Positions 1-9,547 are shown, counted from the first letter of the stretch. The stretch: DNA of 19,762 nt from Acinetobacter lwoffii (GCF_002321025.1 NZ_DCLL01000050.1:1-19762), one strand, 5' to 3'. A program made the numbers and translations. The notes: a model not told the origin generated them from the letters alone.

Positions 1-17
1 TTAACTGACTGGCATTA

Positions 18-36
18 CTCAACTGAGGGCTTTTTT
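18..36 (+). terminator. Possible weak terminator of a gene lying left of the window
   Basis: A small CTCA/TGAG stem (18-21 with 24-27) is followed by GGC and a run of six T at 31-36 on the plus strand. The stem is short, so this is a weak candidate. It would end a plus-strand transcript entering from outside the window, not the mrcA message. Confidence 0.25.
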
Positions 37-48
37 ATATCAGTCAGA

Positions 49-2574
49 TTACTGGACTTCTTCAATCAGATTTTCCAGAGAATCTACCCGGTTCGGCTGA
101 AGAGGCTGTTCTTGTGGTGCAGAACTTTCATCATCTGGTAAACGAATCGGTTGATCTGGCAAATCTTCAAAGTCAGTTTCTGTGCGTTTCGGGACGACCA
201 CAGGTGCAGGACGGTAAAGCGCTGTCGCCAGAGGCGGAGAAGACGGATCATTCTGTGCTTCATCAGCCTGAACCACCTTGTTGCGATTTACCGGTGCCTT
301 AGCATTGCGGTCTAAACGTACCCAGGCTTCTGGCTGGCCTTTTAATGCCTTGCCCATAAAATCGGTCCAGATCGGTAGAGCTGCCACACCACCATATTCA
401 CGGCGACCTAAAGTGGTTGGCTGATCAAAGCCTACCCAGGTCACGGTGACTAACTTACCATTGAAACCTGCAAACCAGGCGTCTTTGGCATCATTAGTGG
501 TACCGGTCTTCCCGCCGATATCACCACGACCAATTCTTAATGCAGCACGGCCAGTACCATGCTGAATCACATCACGCAAAATGTTGGCCATGTCATAGGC
601 AGAGCTGGATTTTAAAATACGCTGTGCCTGACGATAATTACTGTCTTCGGCAGAGACTTTAGGTGCAGGCTGTTTTTGCTCTAAAGTTGTATTGTTAATT
701 GCAATTGCTTCGTCATCTGCGGTAATAGGGTCAGTGGCTTGAACTGTTTCTTCTTTTTCATTAATACATGAAATACAGGCATATTCAGGCTTGGCTTCAA
801 AGATGGTATTGCCATAGGCATCTTCAATACGGGTAATAAAGTGCGGCTGAATTCGGTAACCGCCATTGGCAAAGGTAGCATAGCCAGTCGCCATCTGAAT
901 CGGGAGGACCTGCGGGGTGCCTAATGCAATAGTATAGTTACGTGGAATCTGACTGTCTTGTAAACCAAAATCCATGAATAACTGACGTGTACGTTCAATC
1001 CCGACGGCCTGTAATAAGCGCACTGAGACTGTATTACGTGACAGATAAAGTGCACGACGTAGGGGGATCATGCCCAGATAACGGCCATCCGAGTTACGTG
1101 GCGTCCATTTGCCAATGGTAATGGGTGCATCATTGACCATAGTATGCGGCGTCATGCCACGTTCTAAAGCCAGGGCATAAACAAAAGGCTTAATGGTAGA
1201 GCCGGGTTGACGCCAGCCTTGGATTGCACGGTTAAATTTCGACTGATAAAAGTTATATCCCCCGACAATGGCTTCAATCGCACCATTATTTGGATTGATG
1301 GCAATCAATTGTCCTTGCACATTGGGGATCTGCACCAATGACCAAGAGGTTTTATTTTCATTGGGTCTTAAACGAACAATGTCTTTGACTTTGACAATCT
1401 CGGACGCTTTGCTCGGTGCGCCACCTACACTGTTGACGTTACGAAAGCGACGCGCCCAGGACATACCTGACCAGGGAACAGTCACGCTGCTTCCGTCCTG
1501 CATGAGTGCTTCAAAACTAGAATTACCCACCTGAATTACTTGCGCAGGATAGGTGTTGGCATAAGCACGGAACTTGTCGAGGGGTTGATCATGTGCTTCA
1601 GCACCACGCCAGCCATGTCGACGGTCATAAGCCTCTAAGCCTTCTTGTACCGCTTGTTCCGCATAGGCCTGACGTTCACTATGAATGGTAGTATAGACTT
1701 TATAACCAGAATCTACCGCCTGTTCACCAAAGTTTTGTACCAGTTCAGAACGTACCATTTCACCGACATACGGAAATTTATTACGGGTACTCCGGTCAGG
1801 CATATCTAAATTTACCGGTTCAGCAATGGCTTGCTGATACTGGCTCTGATTTAAATAGCCCAGTTGGAGCATACGGCCCAGAATCCAGTTACGACGTTCT
1901 AGGGCGCGTTTGGGATTGGCGACCGGATTATATCGAGAAGGTGCTTTAGGCAGGCCAGAGATCATAGCCATCTGTGCAGTCGAAAGATCTTCTAAGCTTT
2001 TGTTATAGTAAATTTTAGCTGCTGCTGCGATACCGTAAGCATTTTTCCCCAGGAAAATTTTATTGACATACAGAGTCAGAATTTCTTCTTTACTTAAGTT
2101 TTGCTCAATTTTACGGGCCAGAAAAATTTCAGTCAGTTTGCGCTTCAGCGTCCGTTCAGGACTAAGGTAATAATTTTTTGCCACTTGCATGGTAATGGTC
2201 GAACCACCGGTCTGTACATCCGAGCCGGTCACCGTCTCACTGAGTGCGCGTCCCAAGCTTTTAAAGCTGATTCCGCTATGCTCAAAAAAGCTGGAATCTT
2301 CAGCGGCGAGGAAAGCATGAATAAATTCGGGTGGAATTTGTTCATATTTCACGGGAACAGAAAGCTTGCCTCCATATTCGGCAATTAATTCATTATCTGA
2401 ACTAAAAACTTGTAAAGGCTTTAATAAAGGTGCCTTTTTAAGCGTAGACATTTCAGGCAAAGATGGGGCAATATAGAGATACATGCCATAGAAACCCATC
2501 GGAATTGAGATCAGTATAATGATAATGATCAAAAAAAATGGATGAACAAGGCCTGAACAAGATAGCTTTTTCAT
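49..2574 (-). CDS. mrcA: Penicillin-binding protein 1A (bifunctional transglycosylase/transpeptidase)
   Basis: This 841-residue inner-membrane protein polymerises lipid II into glycan strands and cross-links the peptides in the periplasm. An N-terminal membrane anchor (about 12-35) is followed by a GT51 glycosyltransferase domain. Its motifs are EDSSFFEHSG (catalytic Glu92), GGSTITMQ (123-130), the RKLTEIFLARKIE block and the EEILTLYVNKIFLG block (Glu163 or Glu164). An OB-like insert lies at about 340-420. The transpeptidase domain shows all three active-site motifs: STIK with nucleophile Ser459, SRN at 512-514 and KTG at 689-691. The tail after about 760 is Pro- and acid-rich and probably disordered. 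The length fits PBP1a of gammaproteobacteria. It is divergently transcribed from pilM, the usual arrangement in Pseudomonas and Acinetobacter (often called ponA). Nothing appears missing. Confidence 0.97.
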   Translation of the reverse strand: MKKLSCSGLVHPFFLIIIIILISIPMGFYGMYLYIAPSLPEMSTLKKAPLLKPLQVFSSDNELIAEYGGKLSVPVKYEQIPPEFIHAFLAAEDSSFFEHSGISFKSLGRALSETVTGSDVQTGGSTITMQVAKNYYLSPERTLKRKLTEIFLARKIEQNLSKEEILTLYVNKIFLGKNAYGIAAAAKIYYNKSLEDLSTAQMAMISGLPKAPSRYNPVANPKRALERRNWILGRMLQLGYLNQSQYQQAIAEPVNLDMPDRSTRNKFPYVGEMVRSELVQNFGEQAVDSGYKVYTTIHSERQAYAEQAVQEGLEAYDRRHGWRGAEAHDQPLDKFRAYANTYPAQVIQVGNSSFEALMQDGSSVTVPWSGMSWARRFRNVNSVGGAPSKASEIVKVKDIVRLRPNENKTSWSLVQIPNVQGQLIAINPNNGAIEAIVGGYNFYQSKFNRAIQGWRQPGSTIKPFVYALALERGMTPHTMVNDAPITIGKWTPRNSDGRYLGMIPLRRALYLSRNTVSVRLLQAVGIERTRQLFMDFGLQDSQIPRNYTIALGTPQVLPIQMATGYATFANGGYRIQPHFITRIEDAYGNTIFEAKPEYACISCINEKEETVQATDPITADDEAIAINNTTLEQKQPAPKVSAEDSNYRQAQRILKSSSAYDMANILRDVIQHGTGRAALRIGRGDIGGKTGTTNDAKDAWFAGFNGKLVTVTWVGFDQPTTLGRREYGGVAALPIWTDFMGKALKGQPEAWVRLDRNAKAPVNRNKVVQADEAQNDPSSPPLATALYRPAPVVVPKRTETDFEDLPDQPIRLPDDESSAPQEQPLQPNRVDSLENLIEEVQ

Positions 2575-2643
2575 AACAAGTAAGTTTTAATAAGAGCTAA
2601 TGGCGAACTAATTACCGGTCAGTATATCCTGTCGATATCCATA

Positions 2644-2673
2644 TTGTTAGATGAGTTATTGTATCTATATAAA
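2644..2673 (+). promoter_or_regulatory. Candidate sigma-70 promoter for the pilM operon
   Basis: TTGTTA (2644-2649) and TATAAA (2668-2673) are separated by 18 bp and lie 67 bp upstream of the pilM GTG start, in the 165-bp divergent region between mrcA and pilM. Just downstream is a perfect 10-bp palindrome, ACCAATTGGT (2686-2695), which could be a regulator site. No convincing promoter for mrcA was found on the other strand. The call rests on consensus match only. Confidence 0.4.
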
Positions 2674-2739
2674 ATTATAGACTGGACCAATTGGTAAGTT
2701 AGATTGAATTGGGGACAAAAAAATAATAGGAAGTATATT

Positions 2740-3798
2740 GTGCGCAGGTTATATCGTAAACCAAATAAGGGGTTAATAGGAGTCGATATTAGTTCGACTT
2801 CTGTTAAGGTTTTAGAACTTTCTGTAAAAAGTGGCCGTTACTGGGTAGAGAGCTATGCTTTGGTCCCATTATCGGAAAACAGTGTTGTTGAAAAAAACAT
2901 CTTAAACCCAGAAGCTGTCGCTGATGCCCTTGGGCGTGCAATTAATTTGGGTAATACCCAGTCGAATCAGGCCGCTTTTGCGATTCCAACTTCAATGGTC
3001 ATCACCAAAATCATTGAGATGGATGCAGACATGTCGGATGATGAACGTGAAGTTCAGATTCGTGAAGATGCGGAACAATATATTCCTTTTCCACTCGATG
3101 AAGCGAGTCTGGACTTTGAAGTTCTGCCAGACCGCCTTTCCAATCCGAACCGTGTCAATGTGCTGCTGGTCGCGACACGGATCGAAAATGTCGAAGCACG
3201 TTCTGAAGTTTTAGAGATTAGCAGTCTAATGCCTAAGATTGCAGATGTAGAAAGTTTTGCGCTGGAAAATGCCTTTAAGGTATTTTCGGACACTTTGCCG
3301 ATGGGGGTCAATACGGTTGGTATTTTAGACATTGGTCATAGTATGACGACCTTGTCGGTGATGCAGAACAACAAGATTATTTATACCCGTGAGCAGGTGT
3401 TTGGTGGCAAGCAATTGACTCAGGAAATTCAGAATCGTTATGGATTGTCTTTTGAAGAAGCTGGACGTGCTAAAAAAACCCGTGCCTTGCCGGATGATTA
3501 TGATATTGAAGTGCTAGAACCATTTCTGGATGCCGTCGTACAACAGGCAGCCCGTTCATTGCAGTTCTTCTTTTCATCTTCTCAGTTTAATGAGATTGAC
3601 CATATTTTACTGGCCGGCGGGAATGCCAATATTCCAGGTCTGGCAAAATTATTACAACAAAAACTCGGTTACCGTGTCACGATCGCGAATCCATTTTTGC
3701 AAATGGGCTTTTCTCCTCAAATTGATATTAAAAAAATTGAAAATGACGCGTCATCACTCATGGTTGCATGCGGTTTGGCATTAAGGAGTTTTGATTAA
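2740..3798 (+). CDS. pilM: Type IV pilus assembly protein PilM (actin-like ATPase)
   Basis: PilM is the cytoplasmic actin-fold protein of the pilus alignment subcomplex; it binds nucleotide and the N-terminal tail of PilN. Visible motifs are GVDISSTSVKVLEL near the N-terminus (phosphate 1), DIGHSMTTLSV (phosphate 2) and LLAGGNANIPGL (adenosine loop). I chose the GTG at 2740 (352 residues), because AGGAAG at 2728-2733 sits six bases before it and the product then begins with RRLYRKPNKGLIGVD, the usual PilM start. A longer in-frame TTG at 2704 adds 12 residues without a ribosome binding site. The stop overlaps the pilN start (TAATG), so the two are translationally coupled. It is the first gene of pilMNOPQ. 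Confidence 0.95.
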   Translation: MRRLYRKPNKGLIGVDISSTSVKVLELSVKSGRYWVESYALVPLSENSVVEKNILNPEAVADALGRAINLGNTQSNQAAFAIPTSMVITKIIEMDADMSDDEREVQIREDAEQYIPFPLDEASLDFEVLPDRLSNPNRVNVLLVATRIENVEARSEVLEISSLMPKIADVESFALENAFKVFSDTLPMGVNTVGILDIGHSMTTLSVMQNNKIIYTREQVFGGKQLTQEIQNRYGLSFEEAGRAKKTRALPDDYDIEVLEPFLDAVVQQAARSLQFFFSSSQFNEIDHILLAGGNANIPGLAKLLQQKLGYRVTIANPFLQMGFSPQIDIKKIENDASSLMVACGLALRSFD

Positions 3799-4436
3799 TG
3801 GCAAGAATTAACTTACTTCCTTGGCGTGATGAGCTAAGAATTAAAAGAAATAATGAATTCGTGGCAATCTGCGTGGGGGCGCTTTTCTTGGGATTAGCAG
3901 CAGCAGGTTCTACTTGGTTTTATTATGATCACAAGCTTCAGGATCAGGAACAGGCCAATCAGCTGATTCAAAGTACCAACCAGAATCTGGATGTGCAGTT
4001 AAAGGCGCTTGAAGGTTTACAAGAACAGCGTAATGCAATTGTTGAACGGATGAAACTGATTCAGGGCCTACAAACCCAACGTCCGATTGCAGTGCATCTG
4101 ATTGATGAAATTGTGCGGGTGACTCCAAGCAATATGTATATCACCAAATTCCAGCGTATCGGTGATAAGTTTACCATTGAAGGTCGAGCTGAGAGTCCAA
4201 ATACGGTAGCAGAACTGCTCCGTAATCTGGAAGCTTCATCTTGGTATCGGAATGCCTTTATGAATGCCTTCCTGGTGGCTGAAGAAGCAAAAGAAAAGGC
4301 ACCGAGCTCGATTATTCCACGTGTGGAAGAATCTTATGGCAGTTTTACTGTAACTGTGGATCTGGATCAGATCGCTCAGCCAGTACTTAACGAAGAACAA
4401 CAAGCAGTCGCTACAACTACGGGGGCATCATCATGA
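3798..4436 (+). CDS. pilN: Type IV pilus assembly protein PilN
   Basis: PilN is a 212-residue bitopic inner-membrane protein that pairs with PilO and docks PilM through its cytoplasmic tail. It starts with MARINLLPWRDE, the conserved INLLPWR motif that inserts into PilM. One transmembrane helix follows at about 21-43, then a periplasmic coiled coil (about 45-95) and a ferredoxin-like domain up to about 190. An AAGGAG ribosome binding site lies at 3783-3788 inside the end of pilM. The end overlaps pilO by four bases (ATGA). The length is a little above that of many orthologues because of a Thr/Ser/Ala-rich C-terminal tail. Confidence 0.95.
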   Translation: MARINLLPWRDELRIKRNNEFVAICVGALFLGLAAAGSTWFYYDHKLQDQEQANQLIQSTNQNLDVQLKALEGLQEQRNAIVERMKLIQGLQTQRPIAVHLIDEIVRVTPSNMYITKFQRIGDKFTIEGRAESPNTVAELLRNLEASSWYRNAFMNAFLVAEEAKEKAPSSIIPRVEESYGSFTVTVDLDQIAQPVLNEEQQAVATTTGASS

Positions 4437-5143
4437 GTAATGAAGAATTCGATGAGTTCGGCCAAGATGTCGTCGCTGTACCCAAAAATAAAATGACTGT
4501 TGAAAAGTTTTTTCAGCAATTCAATACATTAGATCCAAATAACTATGGTAGCTGGCCTTTGTCGGTCAAAATTACCTGCTGGATTTTTATTGCGGCACTG
4601 GCCTTTGCAGTGATTTACTTTGTCATGATCAGAAGCACGATTGAGTCAATTTCACAAGCCAGTGCTCAAGAACAAAACCTGCTGAATGAATTTCGCGAAA
4701 AAGAATCCAAATTACGCAATTTACAACAATATCAAATCCAGCTTCAGGAAATGGAAGCCCGTTTTAACCAGCAGTTAGAACAGTTGCCGAAAGAAACTGA
4801 AATTCCCGGTCTGGTTGAAGATATTAACCTGAGCGGTGTGAATTCAGGCCTGAAGTTTAAAAATATCCGTCTAGAGCCTGAAATTAAACAAGAGTTCTTT
4901 ATTGAACAGCCAATTGCGATTGAAGCTACTGGGGATTATCACGCTTTTGGTTCCTTTGTGAGCAGTATTGCCGGCTTGTCACGTATTGTTACGCTGCATG
5001 ATTTCACCATTACCGGTACTGAAAATAAAGAGAAAAAATCTGAAATTCCGGTCATTGATTATGTGGTGAAAGCCAAAACTTATCGTTATGTCGGTAATGC
5101 AGAAGGCGCTGCAGCTAATAGCACTACTCAGGGGGCGCAGTAA
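4433..5143 (+). CDS. pilO: Type IV pilus assembly protein PilO
   Basis: PilO is the partner of PilN in the periplasmic alignment complex that links the inner-membrane platform to PilP and the PilQ secretin. The 236 residues show a cytoplasmic N-terminus of about 45 residues, one transmembrane helix (46-65), a Gln/Glu-rich coiled coil (about 70-118) and an alpha/beta periplasmic domain. A short Ala/Thr-rich tail ends the protein. It overlaps pilN by four bases and shares an A with the pilP start (TAATG). The position third in pilMNOPQ confirms the identification, since PilO sequences themselves are poorly conserved. Confidence 0.94.
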   Translation: MSNEEFDEFGQDVVAVPKNKMTVEKFFQQFNTLDPNNYGSWPLSVKITCWIFIAALAFAVIYFVMIRSTIESISQASAQEQNLLNEFREKESKLRNLQQYQIQLQEMEARFNQQLEQLPKETEIPGLVEDINLSGVNSGLKFKNIRLEPEIKQEFFIEQPIAIEATGDYHAFGSFVSSIAGLSRIVTLHDFTITGTENKEKKSEIPVIDYVVKAKTYRYVGNAEGAAANSTTQGAQ

Positions 5144-5670
5144 TGAAGAACATTAAAATTACTTCGGCTTTAATGCTTGGGTTTTTATTATTGGGATGTG
5201 ATTCACGCATTGATGCAGTCAATCAGGAAATGGCCAATATTCGTAATCAGCCACCTTTGCCGATTGAACCTGCGCCTGATTTTATCCCAGTTGAAACCTT
5301 CAACTATGCGGCACATCAGATCAAAAGTCCTTTTTTACCAAGTTCTTTGGCTGCTGAACTGAAAATTATGGCGGGGAAACGGGTTTATCCAAACCTATCA
5401 CGTCAATTGCAACCGCTAGAAAGTTATCCGCTGGAAACATTGACCATGAAAGGCAGTATGCGCAATCAGGCAGGACAGATTCTGGCTTTAATCCAGACGC
5501 CTGATGGTGAGGTTGAGCGGATCCAACGTGGTAGCTATATGGGACTTAATCATGGTCGTGTGGTTGGGATTACACCAACACAGATCGATTTGATTGAGAT
5601 TATTCCAGATGGCCGTGAGGGATATGTGGAACGTCCGCGAAGTCTGGTTCTTATCGGACCAGCGCCATAA
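5143..5670 (+). CDS. pilP: Type IV pilus assembly lipoprotein PilP
   Basis: PilP is a 175-residue lipoprotein that connects PilN/PilO to the N-domains of PilQ. The signal peptide ends in the lipobox LLLGC, with lipidated Cys19. The next residue is Asp20, which in the E. coli Lol system keeps a lipoprotein in the inner membrane; this agrees with the known location of PilP. A Pro-rich unstructured stretch (about 36-65) is followed by a small beta-domain (about 90-172) with the TMKGSM and GRVVGITPTQIDL segments typical of the family. It is the fourth gene of pilMNOPQ, with pilQ 17 bp downstream. Confidence 0.95.
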   Translation: MKNIKITSALMLGFLLLGCDSRIDAVNQEMANIRNQPPLPIEPAPDFIPVETFNYAAHQIKSPFLPSSLAAELKIMAGKRVYPNLSRQLQPLESYPLETLTMKGSMRNQAGQILALIQTPDGEVERIQRGSYMGLNHGRVVGITPTQIDLIEIIPDGREGYVERPRSLVLIGPAP

Positions 5671-5687
5671 GTTTTAAAGGAATAACA

Positions 5688-7856
5688 ATGAATAAGAGTA
5701 TTAAAGAATTTATTTTTGGGGATGTTAATACAATGAATCGTGTGTTTCGTCAGTTTTCCATGGGTGCTGTTGCGATTGCGGTGATGCAAGCGGCCAGTGC
5801 GCAGGTTTCAATGACCAATGTAGTACCCATGCAGCTTCCTGGACAAGGAACTGAGATTCGGGTGATGTTCAATGGTTTGCCGCCACAACCACAAGCCTAT
5901 CAATTAGAATCACCATCACGTTTGATTCTGGACTTTGATAAGGCACAACAGAATTTAAAACAAAGCAGTATTCCGGTGGCAACACGTGAAGCTAGTTCGG
6001 TAGATGTCACTTCGGATGCTCAGCGTGCACGTCTGACAGTAAATCTGACCGAGGCTGGAGCCTTTACGACTCGTGTAGAAGGTAATACCTTTATTCTTAA
6101 AATTAACTCGGCAACTCCTGTAGCCATAGCTCAACCTGTGCAGCAACAGTCAGCTCAGGGTATTAGCAACATTGGTTTCCAGCGCGGTACGCAAGGTGAA
6201 GGCCAGGTCGTTATTGATCTGTTAGGAAATAATACTCCTGTTGATGTACAGCAGCAGGGTACCAAAGTTATTGTGCGCACTTTAGGTTCCAAGATTCCGG
6301 CTCATTTGACCCGCCGTCTTAATGTGACTGATTTCGCGACTCCGGTATCCAGTGTCGATGCCGTGAATCAAAATGGTTCAGGCGTGATTACGATTCAGTC
6401 TGCGGAAAGTTATGAATATATGGCTTACCAGACTGATAATAAGCTGACCATCAGTTTGAAACGTCCGGAAGCCAAGAGCCCATTACGTCCTAAAACTGTC
6501 GCTTATACTGGCAAGAAAATTTCTTTAGATTTTCAGGACATCGAAGTCCGTCGTGTACTCCAGCTTTTAGCTGATTTCACTGATATCAATATGGTGGCAG
6601 CAGATAGTGTGCAAGGCAATATTACTTTGCGCTTAAAGGAAGTGCCTTGGGATCAGGCCTTGGATATTGTGCTGAAAACCAAAAATCTGGATAAACGTCG
6701 TAATGGTAATGTGATCTGGATTGCACCGGTTGCAGAACTGATTAAGGCTGAAGAAGAAGAAGCTAAGGCGATTAAGCAAAGTGTTGCACTTGCCCCGATC
6801 CAAACTGAATATATGCAGTTGAGTTATGCCAAAGCGGCAGATATTGAGAAACTGATTACGCAGAATAAAGGCGCATCTAGTTCGGGTAGTTCGGCTAATA
6901 CTACAAATAATGATGATAGAGAAAGCTTATTGAGTTCACGTGGCTCTGTGTCTATTGATGCACGAACCAATACCATTATTGTGAATGATACCCAGCCTTT
7001 TATTGATAAAATCCGTAATATGGTAGATCTGCTCGATGTACAGGTAAAGCAGGTTATGGTTGAAGCGCGTATTGTGCGGGCAACAACTGATTTTACGAAA
7101 GAGATGGGAGTGAAATGGGGGATTCTATCTCAAGGGGTTACAAATAATAATCATCTTCTTGTGGGTGGTAGCGATACAACCTTATGGGATTTAAGAACCC
7201 CTGAGTTGGATGAAGAATTGGGTGGATGGAAGTATGAAATCCAAAGACCTGATAATCTAAATGTAGACTTGGGCGTAACAAGTCCAGGTGCCAGTCGTAT
7301 AGCCTTTGGTTTAATCAGTCTTTCTGATTTTATGCTGGATCTTGAGCTTTCTGCACTTCAGGCAGATGGCTATGGTGAAGTGATTTCTACACCTAAAGTA
7401 CTGACAGCGGATAAGCAAAAAGCGACTGTTGCATCTGGTTCACAAATTCCGTACCAGTCAGCAGAAGGTGGTGGTGCGAATGCAGTATCTACTACGGAAT
7501 TTATTGATGCCACCTTAAGTCTGGATGTTACGCCAAGTATTACGCCAGATGGTAAAGTGCAGATGGAACTCAATATTACCAGTGACTCTCCAGGGAACCC
7601 GACACCGACCGGACAGCTCACTATTAACAAAAACCAGATCAATACCAATGTCCTGGTTGATAATGGTGAAACAGTGGTTCTAGGTGGTATTTTTGAGCAG
7701 GAAACCCGTAATGCGCAAACCAAGGTGCCATTCTTGGGGGATATTCCTTATGTAGGACGTTTATTCCGTAAAGATTTAAAGTCGGATAATAAACGTGAGC
7801 TACTGATTTTCGTTACACCTCGAATTGTTAATGACAGTGTTTCAAGAAATCATTAA
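5688..7856 (+). CDS. pilQ: Type IV pilus secretin PilQ
   Basis: PilQ forms the outer-membrane channel through which the pilus, and DNA during transformation, passes. The 722 residues show two peptidoglycan-binding AMIN domains (about 42-138 and 158-258), an STN/N0 domain (about 278-345), an N1 domain (about 370-455, split by a Ser/Asn-rich loop at 396-412) and the secretin barrel (about 535-715). The barrel carries the signature VPFLGDIPYVGRLFR and ends in LLIFVTPRIV. The ATG at 5688 has AAGG at 5677-5680 seven bases upstream. A second in-frame ATG at 5733 (MNRVFRQFSMG) gives a more ordinary signal peptide cleaved after ASA, so the first start yields a signal peptide with an unusually long n-region. 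Confidence 0.96.
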   Translation: MNKSIKEFIFGDVNTMNRVFRQFSMGAVAIAVMQAASAQVSMTNVVPMQLPGQGTEIRVMFNGLPPQPQAYQLESPSRLILDFDKAQQNLKQSSIPVATREASSVDVTSDAQRARLTVNLTEAGAFTTRVEGNTFILKINSATPVAIAQPVQQQSAQGISNIGFQRGTQGEGQVVIDLLGNNTPVDVQQQGTKVIVRTLGSKIPAHLTRRLNVTDFATPVSSVDAVNQNGSGVITIQSAESYEYMAYQTDNKLTISLKRPEAKSPLRPKTVAYTGKKISLDFQDIEVRRVLQLLADFTDINMVAADSVQGNITLRLKEVPWDQALDIVLKTKNLDKRRNGNVIWIAPVAELIKAEEEEAKAIKQSVALAPIQTEYMQLSYAKAADIEKLITQNKGASSSGSSANTTNNDDRESLLSSRGSVSIDARTNTIIVNDTQPFIDKIRNMVDLLDVQVKQVMVEARIVRATTDFTKEMGVKWGILSQGVTNNNHLLVGGSDTTLWDLRTPELDEELGGWKYEIQRPDNLNVDLGVTSPGASRIAFGLISLSDFMLDLELSALQADGYGEVISTPKVLTADKQKATVASGSQIPYQSAEGGGANAVSTTEFIDATLSLDVTPSITPDGKVQMELNITSDSPGNPTPTGQLTINKNQINTNVLVDNGETVVLGGIFEQETRNAQTKVPFLGDIPYVGRLFRKDLKSDNKRELLIFVTPRIVNDSVSRNH

Positions 7857-7892
7857 TATATTTTGAATTTAACAAAACGAATAGGTGACTCC

Positions 7893-8429
7893 TTGCCAAG
7901 CAAAGAGTTTGAAACCCTACCAAATATTTATTTGGTAGGGCCGATGGGGGCCGGTAAAACAACAGTAGGACGACATCTCGCAGAATTGTTAGGACGAGAA
8001 TTTCTAGACAGTGATCATGAAATTGAACGTAAAACAGGTGCGACCATTCCCTGGATTTTTGAAAAAGAAGGGGAGCAGGGGTTTCGTGACCGTGAAACTG
8101 CTGTGATTAATGACCTTACTTCACGTCCCCATCTGGTTTTAGCCACCGGCGGTGGTGCCATTACTCAGACCTTAAATCGGGATTATCTGAAACAGCGCGG
8201 AATTGTCGTTTATCTTTATACGCCGGTTGAAATTCAACTGCAACGTACCTATCGCGATAAAAACCGTCCCCTCCTTCAAGTCGAAAATCCGGAACAAAAG
8301 TTGCGTGATTTACTGGCAGTTCGTGATCCCTTGTATAGGGAAGTGGCACATCATATTATTGAGACCAATCAGGGTGCTGCACGAGATCTAGCGCAGCGGA
8401 TTCTCAATCTCATTACTTCTAAAAACTAA
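7893..8429 (+). CDS. aroK: Shikimate kinase
   Basis: AroK phosphorylates shikimate with ATP to shikimate 3-phosphate, the fifth step of aromatic amino acid synthesis. The Walker A motif GPMGAGKT lies at 16-23. DSD at 39-41 supplies the Mg and shikimate contacts, FRDRE at 64-68 the shikimate arginine, and GGG at 86-88 the substrate loop; RDKNRPLL is the lid region. I chose the TTG at 7893 (178 residues, MPSKEFETLP), preceded by AGGTGA at 7883-7888. An in-frame TTG at 7863 would add ten residues but has no ribosome binding site. The aroK-aroB pair downstream of pilQ is a common gammaproteobacterial arrangement. Confidence 0.94.
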   Translation: MPSKEFETLPNIYLVGPMGAGKTTVGRHLAELLGREFLDSDHEIERKTGATIPWIFEKEGEQGFRDRETAVINDLTSRPHLVLATGGGAITQTLNRDYLKQRGIVVYLYTPVEIQLQRTYRDKNRPLLQVENPEQKLRDLLAVRDPLYREVAHHIIETNQGAARDLAQRILNLITSKN

Positions 8430-8457
8430 GTTCATTGAATAAAGTGGTTAATCAAGC

Positions 8458-9537
8458 ATGCAAACCTTATATGTAGAACTCGGAGAACGTCGTTACCCTA
8501 TTTTTATCGGGAGCGATCTGGATCCACAGGCCTTATTGGCACCCTATATTCATGGCAAGCAAGTAATGATTGTGAGCAATACTACGGTTGCACCACTTTA
8601 TTTGCAGCGTTATCAAACGGCGATTGAGGCTCTGGACAAACGTGTTGCGACCTGTATTTTGCCTGATGGTGAAAAATACAAGGATAGCCAGCATCTGAAT
8701 CTGATTTTTGATGCACTGCTTGAAGCCAGGTTTAATCGGGACTGTACTGTGCTTGCGTTGGGTGGGGGTGTGATTGGAGATATGGCCGGATTTGCTTCGG
8801 CCTGTTTCCAGCGCGGAGTGTATTTTATTCAGGTACCGACGACCTTGCTGTCGCAAGTAGATTCAAGTGTTGGTGGAAAAACCGGGATCAATCATCCACT
8901 CGGTAAAAACATGATTGGCGCTTTCCAGCAACCTCAAGTGGTACTGGCGGATATGTCGCAGCTTGCTACTTTGCCTGATCGAGAGCTTTCAGCAGGTTTG
9001 GCTGAAGTGATTAAATATGCCCTACTCGGTGATGAAAATTTTTTAGTCTGGCTTGAAGAGAATATAGATGCTCTGGTCGCTCGTGATGAGAAATTATTGG
9101 CTGAAGCCGTTTATCGTTCCTGTGCGCATAAGGCACGGATCGTGGCCAATGATGAGAAGGAGCAAGGGGAACGTGCTTTACTTAATTTAGGTCATACCTT
9201 TGGTCATGCGATTGAATCCTACCTGGGTTATGGGGTGTGGTTACATGGTGAGGCTGTTGCCACCGGTATGGTGATGGCTGCGGATCTGTCACAGCGTATG
9301 GGTTGGATTTCTCAAGAAGATTTAGAACGTACAAAAAAAATCATTTCTCGTGCCAAACTTCCTGTGGTTTGTCCTAAAATCCCTCTGGATGATTTTCTGG
9401 CCTATATGGCACATGACAAAAAAGTCTTAAATGGACAATTGCGTCTGGTGTTATTAAAGCAATTAGGCGAAGCAGTGATTACCCGGGACTTTGATCTCGA
9501 GTTAATGAAACAGGCAATTTTAGCCAATCAGGCATAG
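8458..9537 (+). CDS. aroB: 3-dehydroquinate synthase
   Basis: AroB converts DAHP to 3-dehydroquinate, the second step of the shikimate pathway, using NAD and a divalent metal. The 359 residues match the family length. The NAD-binding glycine motif GGGVIGD (102-108) and VPTTLLSQVDSSVGGKTGINH (126-146) are present. The metal ligands expected from E. coli AroB are here Glu183 (LAEVIKY), His246 (LGHTFGH) and His263 (LHGEAV). It follows aroK by 28 bp and is probably on the same message. No oddity was seen. Confidence 0.97.
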   Translation: MQTLYVELGERRYPIFIGSDLDPQALLAPYIHGKQVMIVSNTTVAPLYLQRYQTAIEALDKRVATCILPDGEKYKDSQHLNLIFDALLEARFNRDCTVLALGGGVIGDMAGFASACFQRGVYFIQVPTTLLSQVDSSVGGKTGINHPLGKNMIGAFQQPQVVLADMSQLATLPDRELSAGLAEVIKYALLGDENFLVWLEENIDALVARDEKLLAEAVYRSCAHKARIVANDEKEQGERALLNLGHTFGHAIESYLGYGVWLHGEAVATGMVMAADLSQRMGWISQEDLERTKKIISRAKLPVVCPKIPLDDFLAYMAHDKKVLNGQLRLVLLKQLGEAVITRDFDLELMKQAILANQA

Positions 9538-9547
9538 GTTTAGTTTT

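Noticed and set aside
750..790. CxxC pair (EYACISC) in the PBP1a transpeptidase region as an unusual metal or redox site
   Set aside because: E. coli PBP1a has a comparable Cys pair at the same place, so it is a family feature and not specific to this protein.
1790..1800. Possible internal weakening of PBP1a or missing active-site motif
   Set aside because: All glycosyltransferase and transpeptidase motifs are present in order and the frame is open throughout.
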